A stretch of DNA of 64,000 bases from NCBI GenBank assembly GCA_000720535.1, contig JOAZ01000030.1:17163-81162 (forward strand). The letters are read 5' to 3'. Origin of the DNA: Streptomyces halstedii. GTDB taxonomy: Bacteria; Actinomycetota; Actinomycetes; Streptomycetales; Streptomycetaceae. Positions 16,739 through 25,217 of this stretch are shown in pieces. The notes beneath the pieces were generated by a model. That model was given only the letters and a program-made list of their open reading frames with translations. It was not told the DNA's origin and did not search any database. Each line of letters starts with the position of its first letter. The stretch's first letter is position 1. A program made the position numbers and the translations under genes.

Positions 16739-17385
16739 GACGTCGGCTCGTCCGGCTCCGCAGGCCCGGCGGCCTCTGCCGAGGCCGCCATCTCCGCGCG
16801 CACGGACGGCGGCGGGCCCGGCAGGAGACGGTGTGCGGGACGGTCGGGAGAGGTCATGCACGCCGACAGCGGGCCGGCCGGGGCGCGGATCGCCGCGACA
16901 GCGTGGGTGAGAAAGTCCCGGTGCCACACGAACAGGCCGGAGAGACCGGCGTCGGGTTCCTTGTGCTGCTGGTAGGCGAGCCACAGAGCGTGGAGCCAGG
17001 CCACGACATCGTCGTGTTCCTGCCACTGCAGGCACCAGGGCGCTGCGGTGGTGACCTCCGAGCCGTAGACCGGGAGGAAGAAGTCGTCGACCCAGTCCGA
17101 CAGGGCGTCGAGTTCGTCTTCCCGTTCCTCGCCGTCGAGTTCGAGGATCGGGCGGGGCTCGGGCGGGGCTGAGGGAGACGGCCCGCCGAGTCCTGGCAGG
17201 CCGAACGCGGCGAACGGCGATCCGCTCGGCTCCGGGGCGGAAGCAAGGTGGTCAAGCTGCTGCGCCTGCTGCGCCGACTGCTCCATGAGCCGTCGGACGC
17301 TCGCCTCAATTCCCTCCAGCTGCGGATCCGGGACGCGAACCGGCTCCAACTCCCCGTCGTCTGCGGGCTTTGTGGATTCGGGCAT
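16735..17385 (-). CDS. DUF4913 protein
   Basis: The central and C-terminal parts (SDWVDDFFLPVYGS, WCLQWQEHDDVVAWLHALWLAYQ, WHRDFLTHAVAAI, GPLSACM) fit DUF4913, a family of actinobacterial plasmids whose function is unknown. The N-terminal 80 residues are acidic with a coiled-coil-like stretch (EASVRRLMEQSAQQAQQLDHLA). The ATG at 17385 has GGAGG upstream. It is coupled by four-base overlap to the RelE-like gene. The acidic coiled N-terminus could serve as a binding partner for the RelE-like protein, which would explain the missing antitoxin; this is inference. Confidence 0.7.
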   Translation of the reverse strand: MPESTKPADDGELEPVRVPDPQLEGIEASVRRLMEQSAQQAQQLDHLASAPEPSGSPFAAFGLPGLGGPSPSAPPEPRPILELDGEEREDELDALSDWVDDFFLPVYGSEVTTAAPWCLQWQEHDDVVAWLHALWLAYQQHKEPDAGLSGLFVWHRDFLTHAVAAIRAPAGPLSACMTSPDRPAHRLLPGPPPSVRAEMAASAEAAGPAEPDEPTS

Positions 17386-17528
17386 GAAAAGTTTCGGCCT
17401 CCTACGGGACGCGGAAAGAGAGAAGGACGGAGGGAGCGACGCACGGACCGGACGGTGAGATACGGGATCTGCTGTGCCGGGATTCCGCTATGGGCTCCAG
17501 TCACCTCGACCGTAAGCGCGGTCGCGGC

Positions 17529-18284
17529 TCAGACGGTGAGAACCACGTCGTCCTGGGTAAGGGTTTCACGGACTGTTTCGGTGAGCCGGTCGGCCGCGAT
17601 CGACGCGTAGTGCTCGGTCTTCTCCACACCGATAAAGTCCCGGCCTTCCAGCAGGGCGGCGACGCCCGTGGAGCCGGAGCCGGCACAGAAGTCGAGCACT
17701 GTGCCACCCGGCGGGGAGATCTTGACCAGCTCGCGCATCACCTCGACCGGCTTCTGCGTGATGTGCTGGCGCTTGCACCCCGAGGGCTGCGACGCCGAGT
17801 ACATACCCGGCAGGTAGACCGGGTTCCGGGAACCGTCGATCGGCCCCTTCGACCCCCAGATGATGAACTCACAGTTCTGGGTGAACCGGCCCTTCTGCGG
17901 CCTGGCCTGCGGCTTGTGCCAGGCAAGCACGCCCCGCCACAGCCACCCGGCCGCCTGGATCGCATCCGTTGTCGTGGCGAGTTGGCGCCAGTCGGTGAAC
18001 AACAGCGCGGTCCCGCCGGTCTTCGTCAGACGGTGCGCTTCGGTCATGATCTGCGTCAGCCAGAACCCATAGCTGCGCTGGTCCATGTTCTCGCCGGTGA
18101 AGTCGGCGAGGTCGTTCTTGGAATCGGCGGAGGTGTACTTCTGCTTGGCGGAGCGGGTGGTGCGCTCCTTCGCGGTCCGGCCCCCGCTGTTGTACGGCGG
18201 ATCGGTGATGACCGAGTCGACGCAGCCGTCCGGAAGGCCGGTGAGGATGCCGAGGGCGTCGCCCTGGTGCAGGGAAAAAGGCAA
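17529..18284 (-). CDS. Orphan beta-class DNA methyltransferase
   Basis: The 251-residue enzyme has the catalytic motif DPPY (SVITDPPYNSGG, residues 26-37). The AdoMet-binding motif LDFCAGSGSTG comes after it near residue 196, the beta-class order of N6-adenine or N4-cytosine methyltransferases. KPVEVMRELVKISPPGG precedes motif I as usual. A predicted target-recognition region lies between (RTTRSAKQKYTSADSKND). No restriction endonuclease is adjacent, so it probably protects the element from host restriction or marks its DNA. The gene heads the minus-strand run ending at 5910. Start ATG 18284. Confidence 0.9.
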   Translation of the reverse strand: MPFSLHQGDALGILTGLPDGCVDSVITDPPYNSGGRTAKERTTRSAKQKYTSADSKNDLADFTGENMDQRSYGFWLTQIMTEAHRLTKTGGTALLFTDWRQLATTTDAIQAAGWLWRGVLAWHKPQARPQKGRFTQNCEFIIWGSKGPIDGSRNPVYLPGMYSASQPSGCKRQHITQKPVEVMRELVKISPPGGTVLDFCAGSGSTGVAALLEGRDFIGVEKTEHYASIAADRLTETVRETLTQDDVVLTV

Positions 18285-18742
18285 AGAGGAACCCCTATTC
18301 GGGTATGGGAACGCGGAGCGAAATGGGACTCACTGCCTCACGCAGTAGTCCTCGCGGGCTGGAATCGGGCATGCAGAAGCCCAGAGCCACAGACCGAGGA
18401 AGGTGAGGGGGAGTCCAAAAACTGTAGAGGCGAATCCGCCGACGACCAAAAAGTGCTCCGTGAGGTGCCGGATTCCGATACCTCAGGCCGATTTTTTGGT
18501 CAACGGCCGATCCGCGCCTACTGTTTTTGAACCGTCCGGCGCACACCGCCGCTGGCTACTCCCCTCCGTGTTTCACGGAGGTACTCCCTGCCCTGGAACA
18601 CCTAGTTCACGGCCTCGCCACGCGAAGCGAGCGGCAACTCATCCGTGCCGGCCCGTCCCGATCGCCCACCCCGGCCGCCGCGCCCTTCCATGACGCCTCG
18701 CGCACCGGCACGCCGGTCACCGCACCCATCAAGGACACGTTC
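18285..18742. promoter_or_regulatory. Divergent intergenic zone with nested inverted repeats
   Basis: No gene is supported here. Arms are nested: an outer CAAAAACTGTAGAGGCG (18416-18432) matches imperfectly CGCCTACTGTTTTTG (18515-18529). Inside it, GACCAAAAA (18444-18452) pairs with TTTTTGGTC (18493-18501), and TGAGGT (18461-18466) with ACCTCA (18480-18485). A separate hairpin CCTCCGTG/CACGGAGG lies at 18563-18581. The zone separates the minus-strand methyltransferase operon from the plus-strand conjugation operon. It could be a regulatory site, a bidirectional terminator or part of an origin. Confidence 0.55.
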
Positions 18743-18805
18743 ATGACGTCTCGTTACCCACCCATGCCCACACATGCTGACCGGCGAGCTATCGGCTCCG
18801 GTTGA
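18743..18805 (+). CDS. 20-residue leader or displaced N-terminus
   Basis: A short frame starts at ATG 18743 with a good AAGGACACG ribosome site and reads MTSRYPPMPTHADRRAIGSG. Its TGA overlaps the TTG start of the hydrolase gene (TTGA). It may be a coupling leader. Alternatively it may be the true cytoplasmic N-terminus of the hydrolase separated by a one-base shift, since the hydrolase otherwise starts abruptly at its membrane helix. Confidence 0.35.
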   Translation: MTSRYPPMPTHADRRAIGSG

Positions 18806-19920
18806 AGGCGCTCGCCGCCGGCATCGGCGTCGTCTTCCTCTCCCCCATCCTGATCGCCGGCACCGGCATGGTGCTGGCAACCTCTGCCGACGCCGTGCAG
18901 AGCAACGGCTCCCTCAGCAACTGTCTGACCGACATCGACACCGACAAGGTCGCCGAGCAGGTCGGCAAGATCCTCGACGGCGCATCCGGCGAGAACGTCC
19001 GCATCGAGGGCCTGGACCTGCCTTCCGAGCAGGTCCCCCACGCGCAGACGATCGTGGCCGCCGGCCTCTCGCTCGACGTCCCCACGAAGGGACAGATCAT
19101 CGCGCTCGCCACGGCGATGCAGGAGAGCCGGCTGCGCAACCTCAACTACGGCGACCGCGACTCCCTCGGCCTGTTCCAGCAGCGTCCCTCCCAGGGCTGG
19201 GGCAGCGCCCAGCAGGTCCGCGATCCGGTCTACGCCTCCGAGCAGTTCTACAAGCACTTGCTCAAGGTGGACGGTTGGCAGCAGATGACCGTCACCCAGG
19301 CCGCCCAAGCCGTGCAGAAGTCCGGCCTGCCGGACGCGTACGCGCAGTGGGAGAACCTGGCCACTGCATTGCAGGCTGCCATCGCCAAGACCTTCCCCGG
19401 CGGCGCCAACGACACGGACCAGGCCACTCAGCCGCCGACCCTTTCCACCGGCTGCGCGCCGGGCCAGGACGGTTCCGGCTTCGGTCCCATCCCCGAGGGG
19501 AGGGTCCCGAAGGGCTACACGATCCCCAAGGACGCCGACCCGAAGGCGCGCAAGGCCATCGAGTGGGCGATGCGCCAGCTCGGCACGCTCTACCAGTGGG
19601 GCGGGTCCTGCACCAACGCACACGGCCCCGACCCGATGGGCCGCTGCGACTGCTCCAGCCTGATGCAACAGGCATACGCGCAGGTCGGCGTCACGCTTAC
19701 CCGCACCACGTATACGCAGGTCAACGAGGGCAAGGCAGTATCGCCGGCCCAGCTCAAGCCCGGTGACCTGATCTTCAACCGCGGCAGCGCCGCACGGCCT
19801 GAACACGTCGGCATGTACATGGGCGAGGGCCTCCTTATCGAGGCGCCGCGCACCACCAAGCCGGTCCGGATCACGCCGATCAAGGACTGGACGATTCTCG
19901 CCGCCCGCCGCGTCCTCTGA
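18802..19920 (+). CDS. NlpC/P60 and lysozyme-like cell-wall hydrolase (VirB1-like)
   Basis: The 372-residue protein starts at TTG 18802; an in-frame stop lies just upstream. It has an N-terminal membrane or signal helix (AAGIGVVFLSPILIAGTGM). A lytic-transglycosylase-like region follows (LATAMQESRLRNLNYGDRDSLGLFQQRPSQGWG, containing the family's ES.L.N and GLFQQRPSQGWG motifs). After a linker, a C-terminal NlpC/P60 domain carries Cys in GRCDCSSLMQQAY, His in PEHVGMYMG and a third catalytic position following. Such two-domain hydrolases open the peptidoglycan for conjugation channels. It leads the conjugation operon, about 370 bases before the pilin-like gene. Confidence 0.9.
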   Translation: MKALAAGIGVVFLSPILIAGTGMVLATSADAVQSNGSLSNCLTDIDTDKVAEQVGKILDGASGENVRIEGLDLPSEQVPHAQTIVAAGLSLDVPTKGQIIALATAMQESRLRNLNYGDRDSLGLFQQRPSQGWGSAQQVRDPVYASEQFYKHLLKVDGWQQMTVTQAAQAVQKSGLPDAYAQWENLATALQAAIAKTFPGGANDTDQATQPPTLSTGCAPGQDGSGFGPIPEGRVPKGYTIPKDADPKARKAIEWAMRQLGTLYQWGGSCTNAHGPDPMGRCDCSSLMQQAYAQVGVTLTRTTYTQVNEGKAVSPAQLKPGDLIFNRGSAARPEHVGMYMGEGLLIEAPRTTKPVRITPIKDWTILAARRVL

Positions 19921-20291
19921 CGCTCGCCCGGCACTGTAGGTTCCGATTTCACTTGTCGTTGTCCAGCCATCTTGTCGTCGGCTTGTCGCCTGCTGGGGTA
20001 AACCCGCAGGTCGACCGTCCGAGACATCTGTCAGCCCGACCTATCCGGGCCCTCCCGGCTGAAGAATCCGACAAGTTCGCTGGACGATTCCGCCGACAAG
20101 TCTCCCGGACAGTCCGCCAAAGGCGCTGGTCAGCCGAGCGTCAGACGACAAGTCGAACCGGAACCTACAGGCACCGCGCCGGGCGGGCTGTCGCCGCGGC
20201 CACTTCCGCACCCCAAGCACACCTCCCCTCCGCTTCCCCTCTTCCGCCGGCCCTCGCCTGGCCCGCGTATGCAAGGAGCCTCGCCACACCT
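19921..20291. repeat. Large inverted repeat and CTTGTCG box cluster
   Basis: This 370-base gap holds a 25-base inverted repeat with arms 19935-19959 and 20145-20169 (22 of 25 match; core TGTAGGTTCCG and ACTTGTCGT). Inside are three forward CTTGTCG boxes (19952, 19971, 19982) and three reverse CGACAAG boxes (20069, 20094, 20146), symmetrical about the centre. Frames that read through it are unconvincing. Such clustered inverted boxes fit an oriT, a replication origin or a multi-site operator of the conjugation operon. A ribosome site AAGGAG (20274-20279) leads into the pilin-like gene. Confidence 0.65.
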
Positions 20292-20606
20292 ATGCCCGTC
20301 CCTCTCGCAGACCGCCTCATCCAGCTCGCCTACGACCCAGGAATCTCGCCCCAGGGCGGCGGGCTGCCCGGCCTCGCCGTGCTGAAGAACGTCGTCAACA
20401 GCATCAACATGTTCGGCATCATCGCCGTGGTCGGCGCCCTCGCCGTCTCGCTCGGCGTCTGGGCCTGGGGCCACCACAGCGGTGGCCACCAGGCCGAGGC
20501 CAACGGGAAGAAGGGCGTCCTCGTGGCAGCCGGCGCCGCCCTCGGCCTCGGTGCCGCTAACGGGATCGTCGCGTTCTTCTCCAGTCTGGGGTCGCAGGTT
20601 CACTGA
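20292..20606 (+). CDS. Pilin-like small membrane protein (VirB2-type)
   Basis: This 104-residue protein has two hydrophobic helices: SINMFGIIAVVGALAVSLGVWAW and VLVAAGAALGLGAANGIVAFFSSL. A basic/His loop (GHHSGGHQAEANGKKG) separates them. There is no cleavable signal of the usual kind. Small two-helix proteins placed first in type IV secretion operons often form the VirB2 pilin or a TraC-type component. The assignment is by topology and position, not by clear sequence identity. Its stop overlaps the next start (TGATG). Confidence 0.6.
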   Translation: MPVPLADRLIQLAYDPGISPQGGGLPGLAVLKNVVNSINMFGIIAVVGALAVSLGVWAWGHHSGGHQAEANGKKGVLVAAGAALGLGAANGIVAFFSSLGSQVH

Positions 20607-21298
20607 TGCGCAAACGATTCCCTTCCCTCTCGGCGCTCTCGTACGGCACACACTGGCCAACCGGCAAGCGCATCGCGATCGTCGCCTCCGCCGTCGCCGT
20701 CCTCCTCGCCATCGCCGCGGTCGTCGCCCTGCTGACCGGCGGTGGAAACGGGCACCAAGCTCCTGGGGCCGCCGCGCCCACCCGGACGGGCAGCCCGTCC
20801 TCCACCGAGGCGGCCCCGAAGCCTTCCTCCGGAACGGGGTCGGTGCCCAAGCCTCCCCAGATCGCCGAGCCGGTTGCCTACGCCAAGGCGGCGGCCCAGA
20901 TGCTGTGGTCTTACGACACCCGCACCACCAGCCGCGACCAGCAGCTCGCCGGCATACACACCTGGATGACAGACGAGAGCATCTACGCCGACTGGGCCTC
21001 GGTCTCCGGTCAGGTGCCCGATCCGGTGCTGTGGTCACGGATGGCCGACCAGGAGCAGCACGCCACCGCCGGCGTCACCGAGGGCCACTTCCCCTCGGCG
21101 TTCAAGCAGGCGCTGGCCGATGACCCGTCCGCGATCACCGAGGCGTACATCTACGTCGTCACCGTCAACGGCAAGCAGCAGATCGCCTGGAAGAAGGGCG
21201 GCGGCGGAGCCGAGGAGCGGGCTGTGACCCTTGCGGTCCAGTGCCGCCCGAGCCATGACTGTGCCCTGGCCGCCATCGCCCCGAGCGTCACGCAGTGA
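20606..21298 (+). CDS. VirB8/TcpC-like channel protein
   Basis: The 230-residue protein has a short cytoplasmic N-terminus, one membrane helix (IAIVASAVAVLLAIAAVVALL) and a Pro/Ser/Thr-rich linker. An external domain follows (VAYAKAAAQMLWSYDTRTTSRDQQLAGIHTWM ... YIYVVTVNGKQQIAWKKG...AVTLAVQC). This is the usual build of VirB8/TcpC conjugation scaffold proteins. Two cysteines near the C-terminus (VQCRPSHDCA) may form a disulphide outside the membrane. ATG 20606 is translationally coupled to the pilin-like gene. Confidence 0.75.
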   Translation: MRKRFPSLSALSYGTHWPTGKRIAIVASAVAVLLAIAAVVALLTGGGNGHQAPGAAAPTRTGSPSSTEAAPKPSSGTGSVPKPPQIAEPVAYAKAAAQMLWSYDTRTTSRDQQLAGIHTWMTDESIYADWASVSGQVPDPVLWSRMADQEQHATAGVTEGHFPSAFKQALADDPSAITEAYIYVVTVNGKQQIAWKKGGGGAEERAVTLAVQCRPSHDCALAAIAPSVTQ

Positions 21299-21334
21299 CC
21301 CGCGCCTGCAACAAGAACGGAGGGGTAGCTCCTC

Positions 21335-22708
21335 GTGGGTTTCTGTGATCTCCCCCTGGCAGACAAACTGTGCGCCGTCGGCGACGCGGTGGATTTCGCT
21401 TCGAACCCCGGCAAGGCCATCGGTGACTGGATGGCGAAGTCCGCCGGCGAACTCGCCGCCGCGGCGGCCGACCTGGCCGCCGTGGCAGTCAACACCACCA
21501 CGGAGGTGGACCTGAACGCCGGCTGGTTCCGCGACAACTACGAGATGCTGTTGCCGCTGGGCCTGGTCCTGCTGGTCGCCACGTTCTGCGCGCAGTTGGT
21601 GCGGGCAGCCATCCGGCGTGACGGGCAGGCCCTGACACAAGCGTTCACCGGCACTATGAGCGGCGTCCTGTTCGCCTTCTGTGCCATCGCGTTCACGACG
21701 GTCGCGGTGGAAGTGGTCGACGCGATATCCAATGGCCTGTTCAAGGCCGCGCACCTGAACATCGAGACGGCGGTGCGCCGGATCGTGAAGGTCAACCAGC
21801 TCGGAGCCTTGACCGGACTGGGCTGGCTTGTCCCGGTCGTCGCCGGTCTCGGCGCCGCCCTCGGAGCGTTCCTCTACTGGTGCGTGATGATGGTGCGCAA
21901 GGTCGGCATCCTCGTCATGGTCACCTTGGCGATCTTCGCGTCCGCCGGTGGCGGCTGGGAGGTCGCCCGGCGCTGGCGTAAGGGCTGGATCGAGGCCACC
22001 GCGACCCTCGTGGTCTCCAAGCTCCTGATGACCGTGATCTTCGTTCTCGGTATCGCCGCCATGGGTAAGACCGAGGCCAAGGACGGCACCGCCGCTCTGG
22101 CTGACGTCATGGCCGGGATCGTGATCATGGTGCTGGTGCTGCTGTGCCCGTATGCGGTCTTCAAGTTCGTGCACTGGGCGGCCGACGGCACCGACGGCGA
22201 GTCCGTCCACCGTGCCGGTGGCGCGGGAGCCCAGATCGCCAAGGCACATGCCGAGAAGGCCGCCCGCAAGGCCGCCTCGGCTGCGGCCACCGCCGGAACC
22301 GGCGGTGCGGCAGCGGGAGCGGGGGCCGCCCCGCAAGGCCCCGATGCCGGCGGCGGAGGTGGATTTCCCGGCGATGTCGCCGCCAACCCGACCGGCGGAG
22401 GCGGAGAGGGCAAGGAAGGTTCACCATCCGGAGGCTCGGGTGTCTCGCCCGGTGGCGATGCCGTCAAGTCCGGTCTGGAGAAGGCCGTCCAGCCTGCACC
22501 GACCAGCGTGTCCGACGACACCAGCGGCCAGGTGGGCGGCAGCCAAGGGCCCGGCGGACCGGGGGCGAGCGCCTCATCCGGCCAGGGCGAGGGCTGGCAG
22601 TCCACCCCGCCGACCACGACCCCGCCGCCCCAGGGCGCACCGCCGTCCTCTGGCTCCCAGAGCGCCACGTCCAGCGGGTCGGCCACACCGCCGGCGGCCG
22701 GTCTCTGA
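21335..22708 (+). CDS. VirB6/TrbL-like polytopic membrane protein
   Basis: The protein has an N-terminal extracytoplasmic-looking region with two Cys (FCDLPLADKLCAVGD). About six membrane helices follow, starting at MLLPLGLVLLVATFCAQLV and including VLFAFCAIAFTTVAVEVV and ILVMVTLAIFASAGGGW. A long Gly/Ala/Pro-rich cytoplasmic tail ends the protein. The layout fits the VirB6/TrbL pore family of type IV secretion. GTG 21335 follows GGAGGGG by about eight bases. It lies between the VirB8-like and SCO6880-like genes, the usual order in Streptomyces elements with this module. Confidence 0.8.
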   Translation: MGFCDLPLADKLCAVGDAVDFASNPGKAIGDWMAKSAGELAAAAADLAAVAVNTTTEVDLNAGWFRDNYEMLLPLGLVLLVATFCAQLVRAAIRRDGQALTQAFTGTMSGVLFAFCAIAFTTVAVEVVDAISNGLFKAAHLNIETAVRRIVKVNQLGALTGLGWLVPVVAGLGAALGAFLYWCVMMVRKVGILVMVTLAIFASAGGGWEVARRWRKGWIEATATLVVSKLLMTVIFVLGIAAMGKTEAKDGTAALADVMAGIVIMVLVLLCPYAVFKFVHWAADGTDGESVHRAGGAGAQIAKAHAEKAARKAASAAATAGTGGAAAGAGAAPQGPDAGGGGGFPGDVAANPTGGGGEGKEGSPSGGSGVSPGGDAVKSGLEKAVQPAPTSVSDDTSGQVGGSQGPGGPGASASSGQGEGWQSTPPTTTPPPQGAPPSSGSQSATSSGSATPPAAGL

Positions 22709-22783
22709 TTCTCTGCCCGACTCCCGGGGGCGGGGCCAAGCGCCCCGCCCCCGGGTACCACCCGCGCCTCCAGGAACCGCCCC

Positions 22784-24256
22784 TTGACTGATCTCTCCGC
22801 CGCCCCGATCACGGTGAAATTCCCGCACCGGAGCCGCCGCGGCATCCTCCTCGGCCTCTCACTGCCCCAACTTGCGCTGGCTTCGAGCACGCTGGCGCTG
22901 CTGCTGATGACGGTGATCTCCACGGGCCTGCTGGGCGCCGTCGCCCTGGCCCCGCTGTGGGCCGCCTCTGGCGCCCTCATCGCCGTCCGCCGGCACGGCC
23001 GCTCCCTCATCGACTGGGCGCCGATCGTCACCGGCTACGCTCTCCGCCGCCGTACCGGCCAGACGCTCTGGCTCGCCCGGCCCGTTACTCGCCCGCGACA
23101 GGACGGCGTCCTTCACCTGCCTGGCGCCGCCGCCTCTCTGAAGGTGGTCACTCCTGGTGACTCCGCCAACGGTGCTGCGGCCGTGTACGACCCGCACCGG
23201 CAGACCCTGACCGCCATCGCACGCGTCACCTCCCGCGCCTTCGTCCTCCTCGACGCGGCCACCCAGAACCACAACGTCAGCAGCTGGGGACGCGCGCTGG
23301 CAGGCATCGCCCGGATTGGCCACATCGCCACCGTGCAAGTGCTGGAGCGCACCGTCCCCGACAGCGGTGACACCCTTACCCGGCATTGGACCCAGAACGG
23401 GCGGCACCAGGCCCCGGTCGCCAGACAGATCTATTCCGAACTGGTTTCCTCAGCCGGCCCTGCCGCCGCTCCGCACGAGACCTACCTCGCTATATCCCTT
23501 GATCTGAAGGCCGCCAAGCGGCTGATCGCGCAGGCCGGCGGCGGTTTGCCAGGCGCGTTCACCGTCATGGAGCAGACGACCGCGTCGCTCGCCCAGGCCG
23601 CCCGGAACGCCGGTCTCATGGTGACCGGGTGGCTGAACGCCCGGGAGATCGCCGCGGTCATCCGCACCGCCTACGACCCCAAGGCCCTCGCAGCCCTCCA
23701 GCAGTGGTCCGAGACCGGCCGCGCCGAAGCGGAACCCGCCGCCGCGGGGCCTGTCGTCCAGTTCGAGGAGTACGACCGCCTCGCCACCGACAGCGCCCGG
23801 CACGCGACGTACTGGGTGGAGAACTGGCCGCGCACCGAGATGGGAGCGGGCTTTCTGCACGGGATCATGTTTACCGCCGGAGTGCGGCGCAGCCTGTCCC
23901 TCATCTACGCACCCCAGGGGCTTGAGTCCGCTCTGCGGGATGTCCAGCGAAGGAAGGCCGCGATCATCGCCGACGCGAACGAGCGCGCCCGCCGCGGTCA
24001 AGTCGATTCCGAAGAGGATTCCGTCGAGTACGCCGACGTCAAGACGCGAGAGCGCCAGCTCATCGCCGGGCACGCGGACGTGGCCCTGACCGGACTGGTC
24101 ACCGTCACGGCCGAGACCGATGCTCTCCTCGACGCCGCCTGTGCACAGATCGAGACCGCCGCCGTCACCGCCGGCGTCGACTTGCGCCGCCTCAACTACC
24201 AGCAGCCCGACGCCTTCATCGTCGCCGCCCTCCCCCTCGCCCGCACGACCTTGTAG
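22784..24256 (+). CDS. SCO6880-family protein (VirB3/VirB4-N-like)
   Basis: The 490-residue protein has two N-terminal membrane helices (LALASSTLALLLMTVISTGLLG and a second at VALAPLWAASGALIAV). A large soluble domain follows with VTSRAFVLLDAATQNHNVSSWGRALAGIARIG, ATYWVENWPRTEMGAGFLHGIMFTAG and LQAAARRK-type helices. This matches SCO6880-family proteins, which resemble VirB3 fused to the N-terminal part of VirB4 and lack the ATPase. The motor follows as a separate VirB4 gene at 25218. TTG 22784 is the start; no better codon lies near. Confidence 0.8.
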   Translation: MTDLSAAPITVKFPHRSRRGILLGLSLPQLALASSTLALLLMTVISTGLLGAVALAPLWAASGALIAVRRHGRSLIDWAPIVTGYALRRRTGQTLWLARPVTRPRQDGVLHLPGAAASLKVVTPGDSANGAAAVYDPHRQTLTAIARVTSRAFVLLDAATQNHNVSSWGRALAGIARIGHIATVQVLERTVPDSGDTLTRHWTQNGRHQAPVARQIYSELVSSAGPAAAPHETYLAISLDLKAAKRLIAQAGGGLPGAFTVMEQTTASLAQAARNAGLMVTGWLNAREIAAVIRTAYDPKALAALQQWSETGRAEAEPAAAGPVVQFEEYDRLATDSARHATYWVENWPRTEMGAGFLHGIMFTAGVRRSLSLIYAPQGLESALRDVQRRKAAIIADANERARRGQVDSEEDSVEYADVKTRERQLIAGHADVALTGLVTVTAETDALLDAACAQIETAAVTAGVDLRRLNYQQPDAFIVAALPLARTTL

Positions 24257-24272
24257 CGGAGGAGTCCAGCAC

Positions 24273-24726
24273 ATGGGGCACTGGCCCCTTCGACAATGAC
24301 CTGGCAGCCGACTACGCCTTGCTGCTCGACCGGTCAGGCGCGCCCGAGGTTCTCCTGCGCCACGCCCTCTCCGAGCCGGGCAGAACCACGATCCAGAACT
24401 GGGAAGTGACGGTCGCAGCCGCAGCGGTGATCGCCTCGTCCCGTGCCGGCAGCGAGCCTCTCCACCCCGTGTACTGCCCGCAGAAACACCTGCCACCGCT
24501 CCCCCACGATCTGCGGGAACTCGCGGCTGCGGCCCTCGTCACCATCCTCACCCGCCCTTCGCAGACTTATGGATGGGTGGGCGAACAGTTCGTCACACGC
24601 TGGCTCTCCAGCCTCGCCCAACTGCACGGGGTGCTCGCAGCGAGGCCAACCCAGCTGCCTCCGGCAGCACCTCCGGCCTGTCGCCCCACCCAGACGGCGC
24701 CCGACTCGGGCACCCGTCGCCGCTGA
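24273..24726 (+). pseudogene. DUF4259-like protein with a frameshifted start
   Basis: A good ribosome site (GGAGGAG, 24259-24265) precedes ATG 24273, but that frame ends after eight codons. Dropping one G from the GGGG run at 24275-24278 gives MGTGPFDNDLAADYA, the typical N-terminus of DUF4259 proteins. The frame then reads on to 24726 (LLLDRSGAPEVLLRHALSEPG, AAAAVIASSRAGSEPLHPV, LPHDLRELAAAALVTILTRP). The protein may otherwise be translated from TTG 24319. Its function is unknown. It sits between the SCO6880-like and VirB4 genes. Confidence 0.55.
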
Positions 24727-24751
24727 CCTCACCGACCCAGCAAGGACCTTC

Positions 24752-25189
24752 TTGAACACCAGTCCCGCGCACGAAGCACAGCCCTATCTGCGTGCCGCCA
24801 CTGCCGGCATCCACCACCACGCCCGGAGCCTGCCCACCCAGGACCACGCCGCCGACCGCGTTCACCTGGACGTGCTGCATGCCCACTTGACCACGCTGCA
24901 CCAGCTTCTGGACCAGCTCGCAGACACCACCCGGCCCCAGAATCCCGCTGCCGGGCGCCACCTCGCCACCGCGCGGACCCGGCTGTGGCAGGCCGCCACC
25001 GAAACCCACGCCGCCTTCCACCGACTGCCGACCACGACTGCCAACTCCACCGAGTGCCGCCCCGAACAGCTTCCCGAGGGACCAACAGTCCTCACGATCT
25101 GCCAGCGCCACCTCGCTGCCGGGCACATCACCCGGCGCAAGACCACTCCCAGCGACCTCCGCGCGCACACCACGGCATGCGTGCGATGA
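24752..25189 (+). CDS. Hypothetical helical protein, 145 aa
   Basis: Starts at TTG 24752 after AAGGACC. The sequence is rich in His, Ala and Leu with helical stretches (LDVLHAHLTTLHQLLDQLA, LATARTRLWQAATETHAAFHRL). It ends with CRPEQLPEGPTVLTICQRHLAAGHITRRK, which may hold a metal site with its Cys and His. Just upstream of the VirB4 gene in the conjugation operon. The family was not recognised; a small accessory or mating-related protein is possible. Confidence 0.5.
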   Translation: MNTSPAHEAQPYLRAATAGIHHHARSLPTQDHAADRVHLDVLHAHLTTLHQLLDQLADTTRPQNPAAGRHLATARTRLWQAATETHAAFHRLPTTTANSTECRPEQLPEGPTVLTICQRHLAAGHITRRKTTPSDLRAHTTACVR

Positions 25190-25217
25190 GCACCACCCGC
25201 AGAATCGAGCGCCCCCG

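Noticed and set aside
18295-18546. A small minus-strand gene in the divergent region
   Set aside because: The frame crosses the nested inverted repeats and has no ribosome site or coding pattern.
19953-20606. A 217-residue protein starting in the inverted-repeat zone
   Set aside because: Its first half reads through the repeat array and has no coding pattern; the real gene starts at 20292.
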